Notes under the pieces: model-generated
Told to the model about the DNA's origin: nothing
The model's database searches: none
Seen by the model: the letters and a program-made list of their open reading frames with translations, nothing else
In this document: in pieces, positions 33,575-41,336 of the stretch
Layout of the letters: every line of letters starts with the position of its first letter
Numbering within the stretch: the stretch's first letter is position 1
Assembly: GCA_947574135.1 (NCBI GenBank)
Contig: CANPIM010000019.1
Span: 1-54,177, forward strand
From: an uncultured Lachnospiraceae bacterium
GTDB lineage: Bacteria; Bacillota; Clostridia; Lachnospirales; Lachnospiraceae
DNA: 54,177 nucleotides
Direction of reading: 5' to 3'
Program-made: the position numbers and the translations under genes

Positions 33575-34303
33575 TTAAAAGGTCGGGGGCACAAAGGCCT
33601 TGGACAGATGCTCCGCCGCCCTGTCAATATGGCTCTGTCCCCCGTCCAGGGCCAGCATCCGATGTCCCGGCAGCAGGACATCCACCCCCAATCCTGCAAG
33701 CCGGCCAATATCTCTTCGAAAACCGGAAAGCTCCGATCCCGGACAGTTCAAAAGCCCGATACACCCATTATAAAACACATAATCAGAGGAAAAGAGAATC
33801 CTTCTCTTTCCCGTATCCAGCAAATAGACCAAAAGTCCCTCGCTGTGTCCCCGAAGATGCATGGCCTCCAGAGTATACCGGCCCACCCGGATTTTCTGTC
33901 CGTCTGTTATCTGTCCATCCTCCCGGATAAAGGGAAACGCATAATCCTCCGGGTAGCAGCCCCCGTTTTTTGCAAGCCGGAAAGCCTCCAGGGCTTCCTC
34001 GGGCCGATTTTTTATGGCCTCCACCTCCTTTTCGGGCGCCCAGACTCCCATGCCCCGCTCCTGAAAATAAGAGGCGCCGCCGCAGTGATCTGCATGGAGA
34101 TGGGTGAGGAGGATCCTGCTCACCCGCTCCAGAGGAACATGCTCCTCCACATTCCGGCAGATTCTCTCGGGACTTCTGCCCACCCCGCAGTCAATCAAAG
34201 CGGCATCCTCCCCGCCGTCAATCAGATACACATGACAGTCATAGGCATCGGAAATGGAAAATTCCCCGCTTCCTACCAGATAAATATCCTCCAAAAGCTT
34301 CAA
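33575..34303 (-). CDS. Metallo-beta-lactamase-fold hydrolase
   Basis: A 242-residue MBL-fold protein of the glyoxalase-II-like type. The metal motif HLHADHCGG is present, with further ligands in HLRGHSEGLLVYLLD and the late GHRM. It begins with an unusual TTG start at 34303 placed 2 nt behind the stop of the preceding oxidoreductase gene, with GGAGGAG seven bases upstream, so translation is coupled. The role is probably hydrolysis of a thioester, lactone or similar intermediate of the pathway; that is inference. No signal peptide, so it is cytoplasmic. Confidence 0.9.
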   Translation of the reverse strand: MKLLEDIYLVGSGEFSISDAYDCHVYLIDGGEDAALIDCGVGRSPERICRNVEEHVPLERVSRILLTHLHADHCGGASYFQERGMGVWAPEKEVEAIKNRPEEALEAFRLAKNGGCYPEDYAFPFIREDGQITDGQKIRVGRYTLEAMHLRGHSEGLLVYLLDTGKRRILFSSDYVFYNGCIGLLNCPGSELSGFRRDIGRLAGLGVDVLLPGHRMLALDGGQSHIDRAAEHLSKAFVPPTF

Positions 34304-34305
34304 GC

Positions 34306-35310
34306 TTACTCCTCCTTCCGATATACAGGTATTCCCGACTCACAGGATTCTATGAGCATCCGGGCCATTTCTACTCCAAGGACAGCCTCCTCCACCGTTA
34401 CCACAGGCTGTTTGCATCTGCCCAAAATCAGATCCACAAAATGCTGCTCCTCATTGACCAGAGCTCCCGTCATTTTTCCGCAGACCCTGGGCCAAAGAGT
34501 CACATCATAGCCGGTCTGGCATCCGTGAAACATGGTCTCCAATGCATTTCCCGGAGTCTGCAGCTTCAGAGTTCCCTGGGAGGTCATTACCTCCAGCTCC
34601 GTATCCAGGTATTTCCCGTATTCATTGGGCAGACGCCACTGGGTCTCCAGGCTGCACAGCACTCCGTTTTCCAGCTCCGCCACGGCAAACACAATATCCG
34701 GGTTGGTAAATTCCGGTCTTGTTTTCTTTTCCATGGCAAACACCCTCTTACACCGGGAGCCCGTCAGCCAGAGCAAAATGTCAATATCATGGGCCAGAGC
34801 CATGAAAACAGGATGGGTCCGGGAATGAAGGGAGAATCGCTCTATGGGCACATTCCGCTTCACCCGTATGGACTGGATCTCCCCGGCCCGGCTCTCCCCC
34901 AGGGCCTCCTTTGCCTGGTGGTAGGCGCTGTCATAGCGGAGAATATGCCCCGGGAGAATCACCGTGGAGGAATCTCTGTCCAGGCTAAGAAGCTTCTCCC
35001 CATCCTCCCGGGTAAGACAGACCGGCTTTTCCAACAAAACATGCTTTCCCTGCTCCACAGCCTTTTGTGTAAAGGGATAATGGGTATCCTCCCCGGTGGC
35101 AATGATCACCCCGTCCAGCTTTGGATCCCTGAGAAACGCATCCACATCCGTGTACCAGGCAGGGAGCTCATACTCCCTGCACACCTTCCTTACCTTTTCC
35201 TCTGTACGGGAGCAGACAGCCGTTATCTGCACCTCCGGATTCTGCTTCAATGCCTCTATATGCATCCGGCCAAAATCTCCCGCTCCAAGAATTCCCAAAT
35301 TCACCTGCAT
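34306..35310 (-). CDS. Gfo/Idh/MocA family oxidoreductase
   Basis: A 334-residue NAD(P)-dependent dehydrogenase. The Rossmann motif GAGDFG is near the N-terminus, followed by IEALKQ. The catalytic lysine motif EKPVC is present (VLLEKPVCL), and the C-terminal beta-sheet domain contains the HDIDILLWL histidine. These enzymes oxidise or reduce sugars, inositols or imino compounds. The start is ATG at 35310 with GGGGGAGA upstream. The stop overlaps the ribosome site of the downstream MBL gene. In the operon it would act on an intermediate after uptake by the symporter. Confidence 0.92.
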   Translation of the reverse strand: MQVNLGILGAGDFGRMHIEALKQNPEVQITAVCSRTEEKVRKVCREYELPAWYTDVDAFLRDPKLDGVIIATGEDTHYPFTQKAVEQGKHVLLEKPVCLTREDGEKLLSLDRDSSTVILPGHILRYDSAYHQAKEALGESRAGEIQSIRVKRNVPIERFSLHSRTHPVFMALAHDIDILLWLTGSRCKRVFAMEKKTRPEFTNPDIVFAVAELENGVLCSLETQWRLPNEYGKYLDTELEVMTSQGTLKLQTPGNALETMFHGCQTGYDVTLWPRVCGKMTGALVNEEQHFVDLILGRCKQPVVTVEEAVLGVEMARMLIESCESGIPVYRKEE

Positions 35311-35334
35311 CCCGTCTCCCCCATTTCTTCCTCT

Positions 35335-36804
35335 CTATTCTCCCTCTGCAATCCTGGCAAAAAATTTCTCCAGCCGGCTCTCCTCCTCCTTGCCTCTCCT
35401 GAGGAAAAGGGATACGGCCACGCCTACGATAAGAGAGCCCAGCGTGCTGGCTGCTGTGGTGGCCGCCAGTCCCTGAATGCCTCCGGCTCCTGTGACAGAA
35501 GCCACGGTGCCGCATAGGGTACCTGCCACAATACCAGACAGGGCTCCCATCGCATTCATTTTCTTATAGAATACTGCCAGAATTACCATGACAAAAATAG
35601 GCATATCCGTAATGGAAATCACATTCAAAATGGCATCCAGGGCGCCGCCGAAAACCGGAACCAGAAGAGCCCAGCAGGTTCCCAGCACAGCCATAACAAT
35701 GGTCACAATCCGGGTCACCCGCAAATATTTCTCCGGCTTCTCATCCGGGCGGAACTTCCGGTAAAAGTCCTCCGTTATCAGGGTGGAGGAGGCGCAGAGC
35801 GCCGAATCCGCTGTGGAAAAGCCCGCCGCAATCAACGCAGAGAAAAATACACCCAAAAGTCCCGGAGGGAGAAGCTTCATATAAATAGCAGGTCCCACCA
35901 TGTCCGGGCTCATAGCCCCCACCTCTGCGGCATCCAGCATGGTCTTAGCTGCCAGCCCCGGCAGAATCTCCATAATGGCCATGGGAATGGCGATTAATCC
36001 GGCAAGCAAAATCCCCCATCTGGCCACATTGACGGTTTTCGCCCCCAGGCCTCTCTGCATAACAAACTGGCTGGTAATAAAATAGGGGAAGCCAAGCAAG
36101 GTCATGGCTAAGATCCAGGGCCAGCCGTTTCCGTTGTCAGCCGCCGGCACCCAGTCCATCATTCCCTCCGGCAGGCTCATCATCAGCCCGTCCCAGCCGT
36201 TAAACTGACGGAAGATAAAGATGGCCCCGATAAACAGCCCGATCCACATCAGAACAAACTGAATCACATCGGTGATAACCACGGATTTCAGTCCTCCCAG
36301 ATAGGTATAAATCAGCACAATCACCGCCGTGGCAATGATAATCACCTGGAGATTCACCCCAAAGAGCATGCTCACAATCACCGCCGCCGCATAGGTGGTC
36401 ACACCGAAGCGGTTCATGGTGTCGGCAATGACCCAGATAACGCTGATCAGGCCCCGCACCTTTCCGTCGTACCGATCCTCAAAGATCTCCGACATGGTGG
36501 TATAGCGAAGCTTCCGGTAAATGGGCACAAACACCACCGCCGCCAGCACACAGGCGCAGGCATTTAAGGCAATCCAGGACACGGAAATCCCGGCATTGTA
36601 TACAACTCCCGGCTTTCCCACCATACTCCAGGTGGAAAAATTGGTGGCGCCAAAGGTGGCCGCCAGCACAAAGGGCCCAAAGGAGCGTCCCCCCACGGCA
36701 AAATCGTCGAATCCTGTAATCTTCTTGGACACATACCAGCCTATAAATAGGGTCAGGATCAAATAGGCCACTAAAATAATCATATCTACTGCTGAAATCG
36801 CCAT
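35335..36804 (-). CDS. Sodium:solute symporter (SSS family)
   Basis: A 489-residue transporter with about 13 membrane helices. Typical SSS landmarks are the DFAVGGRSFGPFVLAATF stretch after the first helix, the GGLKSVVITD motif, and SAGFSTADS-like AAGFSTADSALCAS in the region of the sodium site. The family imports sugars, amino acids, vitamins and others with Na+. The start is ATG at 36804 with AAAGGAGGAG upstream. The preceding small membrane protein gene ends 3 nt earlier, and the pair may form one transporter. Confidence 0.94.
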   Translation of the reverse strand: MAISAVDMIILVAYLILTLFIGWYVSKKITGFDDFAVGGRSFGPFVLAATFGATNFSTWSMVGKPGVVYNAGISVSWIALNACACVLAAVVFVPIYRKLRYTTMSEIFEDRYDGKVRGLISVIWVIADTMNRFGVTTYAAAVIVSMLFGVNLQVIIIATAVIVLIYTYLGGLKSVVITDVIQFVLMWIGLFIGAIFIFRQFNGWDGLMMSLPEGMMDWVPAADNGNGWPWILAMTLLGFPYFITSQFVMQRGLGAKTVNVARWGILLAGLIAIPMAIMEILPGLAAKTMLDAAEVGAMSPDMVGPAIYMKLLPPGLLGVFFSALIAAGFSTADSALCASSTLITEDFYRKFRPDEKPEKYLRVTRIVTIVMAVLGTCWALLVPVFGGALDAILNVISITDMPIFVMVILAVFYKKMNAMGALSGIVAGTLCGTVASVTGAGGIQGLAATTAASTLGSLIVGVAVSLFLRRGKEEESRLEKFFARIAEGE

Positions 36805-36807
36805 GGA

Positions 36808-37131
36808 TCACTCCTCCTTTCCGCTTTCCAGCGCCTTGATTCCCTCATTGCGGATCACACTGACAAATCCGCCTGCAAACCAAACGGCATAGCCGCCCAG
36901 CACCAGAGGGGTCACCGCGCTGCTGGAAAGCCAGCTTCTTCCCACACAGCCCCCGATAAACATCAGCGCTCCCACAACCATAATCCCCATACCATAACGT
37001 CCTTTTGTCTTTAAGGGATGCTTATTCTCCAGGAAAAAAATCTTTCCCTTAAGCTCCAGCAAGGGCCCTACAATCATCAACAGGGTTGACAAAATAATGG
37101 CCAGAAAAATAACGATTGTCATAAAATCCAT
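36808..37131 (-). CDS. Small three-helix membrane protein, symporter-associated
   Basis: A 107-residue hydrophobic protein with three predicted membrane segments (about residues 4-22, 45-65 and 72-92) and a short charged tail. No named family was recognised. It sits between ridA and the symporter with no gaps. Small membrane partners next to SSS transporters are known (YhdT beside PanF), which suggests an accessory subunit. The start is ATG at 37131 with AAGGAG upstream; an in-frame start at 37161 would overlap ridA. Confidence 0.75.
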   Translation of the reverse strand: MDFMTIVIFLAIILSTLLMIVGPLLELKGKIFFLENKHPLKTKGRYGMGIMVVGALMFIGGCVGRSWLSSSAVTPLVLGGYAVWFAGGFVSVIRNEGIKALESGKEE

Positions 37132-37157
37132 ACCTGTTCTCCTTCTCCTCTGTATCC

Positions 37158-37616
37158 TCACGCTACCTCTGCAATCAGCTCAATCTCCACAGGGGTGTTA
37201 AAGGGCAGCTCATTGGCTGAAATAGCGCTTCTGCTGTGCTTTCCGTTTTCCCCAAACACCTCCACCAAAAGCCGGGATGCCCCGTTGATCACCATGGGCT
37301 GCTGTACAAACCCGTCTGCAGAGTTTACAAATCCCAGCACCTTCACAATCTGCTTTACCCGGTCCAGATCCCCCACATGCATTTTCAGCACTGCAATGGC
37401 ATTGATCATGGCCTGACGGGCCGCCTCAGCTCCCTGCTCTGGGGTAACCTCTTTTCCAACCTTTCCCTCATACAGCAATGTGCCATCCCGTCTGCAATCC
37501 TGTCCGGACACAAATACCAGATTTCCCGTCTGCTTGGCCGGCACATACTCCGCCACAGGCTTAGCCGGAATGGGAAGCTTAATTCCCAGCTCCTCTAATC
37601 GATTTTCAATGTACAT
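37158..37616 (-). CDS. RidA/YjgF family protein
   Basis: A 152-residue member of the RidA superfamily, slightly longer than the roughly 125-residue canonical form. Visible family features are FVSGQ near the front, ARQAMINAIAVLK, and the C-terminal SRSAISANELPFNTPVEIELIAEV with an arginine in the position that holds the substrate carboxylate. Classic RidA deaminates reactive enamines and imines produced by PLP enzymes, which fits the class V enzyme of the same operon. The start is ATG at 37616 behind AGAGGTGA. It is the first gene of the operon, just downstream of the palindromic operator. Confidence 0.92.
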   Translation of the reverse strand: MYIENRLEELGIKLPIPAKPVAEYVPAKQTGNLVFVSGQDCRRDGTLLYEGKVGKEVTPEQGAEAARQAMINAIAVLKMHVGDLDRVKQIVKVLGFVNSADGFVQQPMVINGASRLLVEVFGENGKHSRSAISANELPFNTPVEIELIAEVA

Positions 37617-37651
37617 TCTCTCACCTCTTTTTTGGATTAACAAAAATTTTT

Positions 37652-37663
37652 TTGTGCGCACAA
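37652..37663. promoter_or_regulatory. 12-bp palindromic operator of the catabolic operon
   Basis: TTGTGCGCACAA is a perfect palindrome located about 14 nt downstream of the predicted transcription start and 36 nt before the RidA ATG. A repressor bound there would block elongation. The adjacent YheO-type regulator is the obvious candidate to bind it. Flanking DNA is strongly A/T-rich. Confidence 0.65.
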
Positions 37664-37682
37664 TAATTTTTATTACACTCCT

Positions 37683-37711
37683 ATCTTACTATAGAAACAA
37701 AGGGATGTCAA
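37683..37711 (-). promoter_or_regulatory. Promoter of the RidA-symporter-hydrolase operon
   Basis: TTGACA (37706-37711) and TAAGAT (37683-37688) with a 17-nt spacer on the minus strand. It lies between the regulator's terminator and the palindrome at 37652-37663. Confidence 0.85.
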
Positions 37712-37759
37712 TATTTTTTAGATAACCTAAATTTTTTTGTTGCTCTTCTCTGTCAGATA

Positions 37760-37782
37760 AAAAAACGCGCCGTCTCCGGCGC
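37760..37782 (-). terminator. Terminator of the YheO-type regulator gene
   Basis: GCGCCG (37767-37772) pairs with CGGCGC (37777-37782) around TCTC. On the minus strand the stem is followed by GTTTTTTTATC. It lies 8 nt after the regulator stop codon, so the regulator and the operon are separate transcripts. Confidence 0.9.
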
Positions 37783-37789
37783 ATTCTCC

Positions 37790-38461
37790 CTATTTTCCTT
37801 CCCTCTCTGTTTTATTTCTGGCCACATCCAAATACTGATACAGGGTGTGCTTGGAGATATTCAGGTATTCGCACACCTTATCTCCGGCCTTGGTGATCAA
37901 AAACACGCCCTTTTTATCCAAAAACTCCACGCCCCGTATTTTATCCTCCCGGGACATCAGCGCCACCGGCTTTCCAATCATGGCCTGGCATTCCGCCAGA
38001 AATCTGGCGATCAAATCCCCCACATTGTTTACAAAATACTCGTCCACCTTCTCGGTCTTTTCCATCTCCTCAAAGGAAAATCCGATAAATTCCTGCACGG
38101 TTTTATTTACAAGCATGAGATCCGTAATATCATAGTTCAGACAGAGCGCCCCAATGACCTCCCCCTTGTCATCCCGTATATACATGGTGGAAGATCGAAG
38201 AATCCGTCCCTCTGCATTCTGGGTAATATAATTATACCGGTCTCCGTATTTGCTCTTTCCCCTTAATACCTCCAGTCCCAGGTTGCTCCCGCAGTCTCCC
38301 ACTCTCCGGGAGGTCACATGTCCGTTGACTATCTCCACAATGGTGCTCTCATATCCGTTGGTCAGATCGTGAAGCACCACCTCGCAGGAGCTTCCCATAT
38401 GAGACGCAATCATCAAAAGCATTCGTTTCAGATTATCCAACTCATCATATACACTTTTCAT
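37790..38461 (-). CDS. YheO/DauR-type transcriptional regulator (PAS-like + HTH)
   Basis: A 223-residue regulator. The N-terminal YheO-like PAS domain spans about residues 5-115 (SHMGSSCEVVLHDL; then YRDDKG-like YIRDDKGEVIGALCLNYDIT). A C-terminal HTH_22 domain spans about 160-215 (KGVFLITKAGDKVCEYLNISKHTLYQYLD). DauR of Pseudomonas, in the same family, controls D-arginine catabolism, so a small amino-compound ligand is plausible. The start is ATG at 38461, with its own consensus promoter upstream and a terminator downstream. It immediately precedes the catabolic operon on the same strand and most likely controls it. Confidence 0.9.
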   Translation of the reverse strand: MKSVYDELDNLKRMLLMIASHMGSSCEVVLHDLTNGYESTIVEIVNGHVTSRRVGDCGSNLGLEVLRGKSKYGDRYNYITQNAEGRILRSSTMYIRDDKGEVIGALCLNYDITDLMLVNKTVQEFIGFSFEEMEKTEKVDEYFVNNVGDLIARFLAECQAMIGKPVALMSREDKIRGVEFLDKKGVFLITKAGDKVCEYLNISKHTLYQYLDVARNKTEREGK

Positions 38462-38525
38462 TTTCCAAATCCCATCCTACACAACATTTCTCTTATAGCT
38501 CAAAAAAAGTATTGCTACAACAAAA

Positions 38526-38554
38526 ATTATACCTCCTTTTCTCTCCTCTGTCAA
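38526..38554 (-). promoter_or_regulatory. Promoter of the YheO-type regulator gene
   Basis: TTGACA (38549-38554) and TATAAT (38526-38531) with a 17-nt purine-rich spacer on the minus strand, fully consensus, about 65 nt before the start codon. Confidence 0.85.
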
Positions 38555-38578
38555 TGACCGAAACCCTCCCCAACACAT

Positions 38579-38615
38579 AAAAAAGACGTTCCCCGCCGTT
38601 AAAGGAAGGGGAACG
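38579..38615 (-). terminator. Terminator of pckA
   Basis: CGTTCCCC (38587-38594) pairs with GGGGAACG (38608-38615). On the minus strand the stem is followed by TCTTTTTT. It lies 36 nt after the pckA stop codon. Confidence 0.9.
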
Positions 38616-38651
38616 CCTTTTTCACAATATTAGAAAACCAAAGTCATTCCA

Positions 38652-40349
38652 TTAGCCCAGCTCGCTTACAACCTTCTCAATAGCGGCCAGCGCCTCGTCC
38701 GGAAGCTTGTCATAGCCACCCTTGGCTACCTCAAACTCCTTGATCTCATTGACACGATCCTGCATACGAGCCTTCAGCTGTGTCACATACTCCGGATCCT
38801 GCATATCCGGTACAAAGCCTTCCCACTCCAGAATCTCAATGTCAGAGAAGGGACCCCACTGCTTGAAGTCTGCTCTCTTCTCCACGATAGCCTCCAGAAT
38901 CCCAAGCGTATCCTTGGGCTGTACCTTCTTGCCCATGAAATCACCGGTGTTGATAATGTAGCAGTCTACATTTTTCTCCTCCACCAGCTTCTTAAACTTC
39001 TCATAGTCGTGAGCCAGGGGATAGGTCCGGAAGGGATTTGCATAGGGAACCACCACCAGCTTGTTGGGATCCACGCCGGGAGCCAGTCTCTCTGCGGAGG
39101 ATCTCTTGGTAGCCAGGGTTGCGCCCATTACGGAAGCCAGAGCTGCGCCCTTAAGCTTCACAACCGGCGGAATGGTGGGATCCTTCATAATCCAGAAAAT
39201 GGAATTTACCGGGGAATCAATGCGATCCACACGGTTGGGGGACCAAAGCTTGGATTTGATAGCACGTCCGTTGCCGTTGCGGATATCCTCGGTTACCAGC
39301 TGAATCTTGCCCTCGTCATCCAGAGTTGCAGAGCAGTTCTGGGCAGTGAGCAGATATTTGTTGTCCGGGCAGCCGGTGGGATAGTCGGCCGTCTTATCAA
39401 AATAGGTGGGCTCCAAAGCGATAGATGCACAGGTATCCGTATTGATTACAAAGGCATCGTCATGAAGCACGGTAACGCCATATTTTCCACCATGCTTTGC
39501 ATGGGTAATGGTAGACTTTCCGGATCCGGACAGACCGAACACGGATGCCACATACTTGGAACCGTCAGACAGGGTGTACTCCTTCTGTCCGCCGTGGCAG
39601 GAAGCATAGCCGTTGCGGTTTGCAATGGCCCAAGCCATGGTCAGGGTTCCCTTCTTATGCTCACCAAAGTACCGCATACCCAGGATGCAGGCGCAGTTGG
39701 TGTTGGTATTGAAATAGCACAGAGTCTTTTTAGCCGGATCGCTTAAGGCCTCAAAGCTCACGCCCGGATACTCCACCGGTGTCCACTGGGGATCGGAGAA
39801 GATGAAAATATCTGCCTCCTTGCCGTCTCCCACAGGCTTGGAATCCCGATACATCTTTACATACTCATCCGACATATACTGGAAGTTCAGCATCCAGTTG
39901 TACAGGATATTCTCCTCGCCCTCGGGCAGCATCAAATGAGCCTTTACCATAAACTCCGGATCCAGTCCCACATACACCTCTGCGTGGTACATGGTTTTCC
40001 AACGGCTGTTGTATACAGCGTCCATGGCAATCTTGTCCAGGGCCTCACAATCCACACCCGGCTCGCCGGCAATGCGGCGTGCGGTTGCATAACGTCCGGT
40101 GATAGCGCCGTCGTTGAACAGAAGAACCTTTGCGTCCTTCTCAAGACCAAACTCCTCACCTCTGTACACCGGCATATCGGTGACAACAGTTCCCGGAGAA
40201 TTCTTTGCTAATTCATAAGCTTCCTTCAGGGTATTCACCTTAACCACGTTGTTTCCATAAAAAGCAGCCTCAATAATGGCCCGGGTCTTGGAAAATCCCG
40301 GCTTATCCTTGCCGATTTCACTAAGCGGATAATAAGCTTTTGTTGACAT
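38652..40349 (-). CDS. pckA: Phosphoenolpyruvate carboxykinase (ATP)
   Basis: Interconverts oxaloacetate plus ATP with PEP, CO2 and ADP. In fermenting anaerobes it can run in the carboxylating direction. The 565-residue protein carries the kinase P-loop GLSGSGKST, the metal-binding HDDAF stretch, and the substrate-binding region of ATP-type enzymes (AWAIANRNGYASCHGGQKEY). The start is ATG at 40349 with AAAGGAGGAG upstream at a somewhat long spacing. It has its own promoter and terminator and forms a single-gene unit. Confidence 0.96.
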   Translation of the reverse strand: MSTKAYYPLSEIGKDKPGFSKTRAIIEAAFYGNNVVKVNTLKEAYELAKNSPGTVVTDMPVYRGEEFGLEKDAKVLLFNDGAITGRYATARRIAGEPGVDCEALDKIAMDAVYNSRWKTMYHAEVYVGLDPEFMVKAHLMLPEGEENILYNWMLNFQYMSDEYVKMYRDSKPVGDGKEADIFIFSDPQWTPVEYPGVSFEALSDPAKKTLCYFNTNTNCACILGMRYFGEHKKGTLTMAWAIANRNGYASCHGGQKEYTLSDGSKYVASVFGLSGSGKSTITHAKHGGKYGVTVLHDDAFVINTDTCASIALEPTYFDKTADYPTGCPDNKYLLTAQNCSATLDDEGKIQLVTEDIRNGNGRAIKSKLWSPNRVDRIDSPVNSIFWIMKDPTIPPVVKLKGAALASVMGATLATKRSSAERLAPGVDPNKLVVVPYANPFRTYPLAHDYEKFKKLVEEKNVDCYIINTGDFMGKKVQPKDTLGILEAIVEKRADFKQWGPFSDIEILEWEGFVPDMQDPEYVTQLKARMQDRVNEIKEFEVAKGGYDKLPDEALAAIEKVVSELG

Positions 40350-40385
40350 CTCTAATGACTCCTCCTTTTGTTCATATGTATTGGT

Positions 40386-40414
40386 ATTATCTCATTTTGT
40401 CAAATGATTGTCAA
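40386..40414 (-). promoter_or_regulatory. Promoter of pckA
   Basis: TTGACA (40409-40414) and GATAAT (40386-40391) with a 17-nt spacer on the minus strand. A second TTGACA lies within the spacer (about 40399-40404). Confidence 0.75.
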
Positions 40415-40489
40415 GACAGTAACCAGAAGTTTTTCACGGCCTGTTCCAAACGTCTGTTCCAAAGCTCTCCTCACAGGGCTGCCGAAAAG

Positions 40490-41281
40490 TCAGGGAGAAT
40501 CCACCTGACCGGAAAGTAGGGCGCGCCGGTATTCCATGGGCGTAACCCCCATATTCTGCTTAAAAAGGTTGCTGAAATACCGGGGATTTTCAATGCCCAC
40601 CCCCTTAGCCACCTCATAAATCTTGTACCGGGGATCCGCCAGCATACGGGCGGCCTGGTCAATCCGGTAATTGGTCCGGTACTCATGAATGGTAAAGGAG
40701 GTCTGCTCCTTAAAAATCCTCCCCAGGTAGCTCTCGCTGATATTCAATGCCTCTGCAATGTCTGAGAGTCCCAGATTTTCCGCAAAATGGGCATGGATGT
40801 ATCGGATCGTCTGCTCCACATAATAGGCCTGCATGGAGCCCCCCTTTCCTCCATGCTCCCCGGCGGGTCCCGGACGCCAGGGCGGAACCGGCGCCTGTAA
40901 AGTTTGGGCGCTGCAAATACAGGAAGCCGCATGTTTTAGGGTGCTCTTAAGCTCCTCCTCATCAATGGGCTTCACCAGATAGGCCAAAACCCCAAGGGAA
41001 AGGGCTTCTCTGGCGTATTCAAATTCACTGTAGCCGGAAATCACCACCACCTGGGGCGTATAAACCTCCCGAATTTCCCGGATCATCTTTAACCCGGAGA
41101 TTCCCGGGAGACGAATATCTGTCAAAAGAATCTCCGGGCGAAGGGAAAGCGCCAGCTCCTTTCCGCTTAAGCCGTCGGAAGCCTCTCCCACCACCTGAAA
41201 CTCCGGGAGATGAAGCTTAATATTGTGGATCAGTCCCTTTCGCACTGGGAAATTATCCTCTACCACCATAATGGAATACAC
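40490..41281 (-). CDS. Response regulator with AraC-type DNA-binding domain (YesN-like)
   Basis: A 263-residue regulator with a receiver domain (acidic pocket VVEDN, phosphoacceptor D55 in LLTDIRLPG, lysine in YLVKPIDEEE). A short linker leads to a C-terminal AraC double helix-turn-helix (SDIAEALNISESYLGRIFKE; VAKGVGIENPRYFSNLFKQ). It pairs with the histidine kinase 55 nt upstream. The likely target is its own ABC importer operon. The start is GTG at 41281 behind AAAGGGGG; ATG 41269 is an alternative. It is the last gene of the operon. Confidence 0.93.
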   Translation of the reverse strand: MYSIMVVEDNFPVRKGLIHNIKLHLPEFQVVGEASDGLSGKELALSLRPEILLTDIRLPGISGLKMIREIREVYTPQVVVISGYSEFEYAREALSLGVLAYLVKPIDEEELKSTLKHAASCICSAQTLQAPVPPWRPGPAGEHGGKGGSMQAYYVEQTIRYIHAHFAENLGLSDIAEALNISESYLGRIFKEQTSFTIHEYRTNYRIDQAARMLADPRYKIYEVAKGVGIENPRYFSNLFKQNMGVTPMEYRRALLSGQVDSP

Positions 41282-41336
41282 CGCTTAGCGTTCCCCCTTT
41301 CTGTTAGCCGCAACTCATGGAGCGTTCCTTACGCCT

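Noticed and set aside
32779-35517. Long plus-strand frames opposite the M20, MBL and oxidoreductase genes
   Set aside because: They are shadows of high-GC coding DNA; the minus-strand genes carry clear motifs and ribosome sites.
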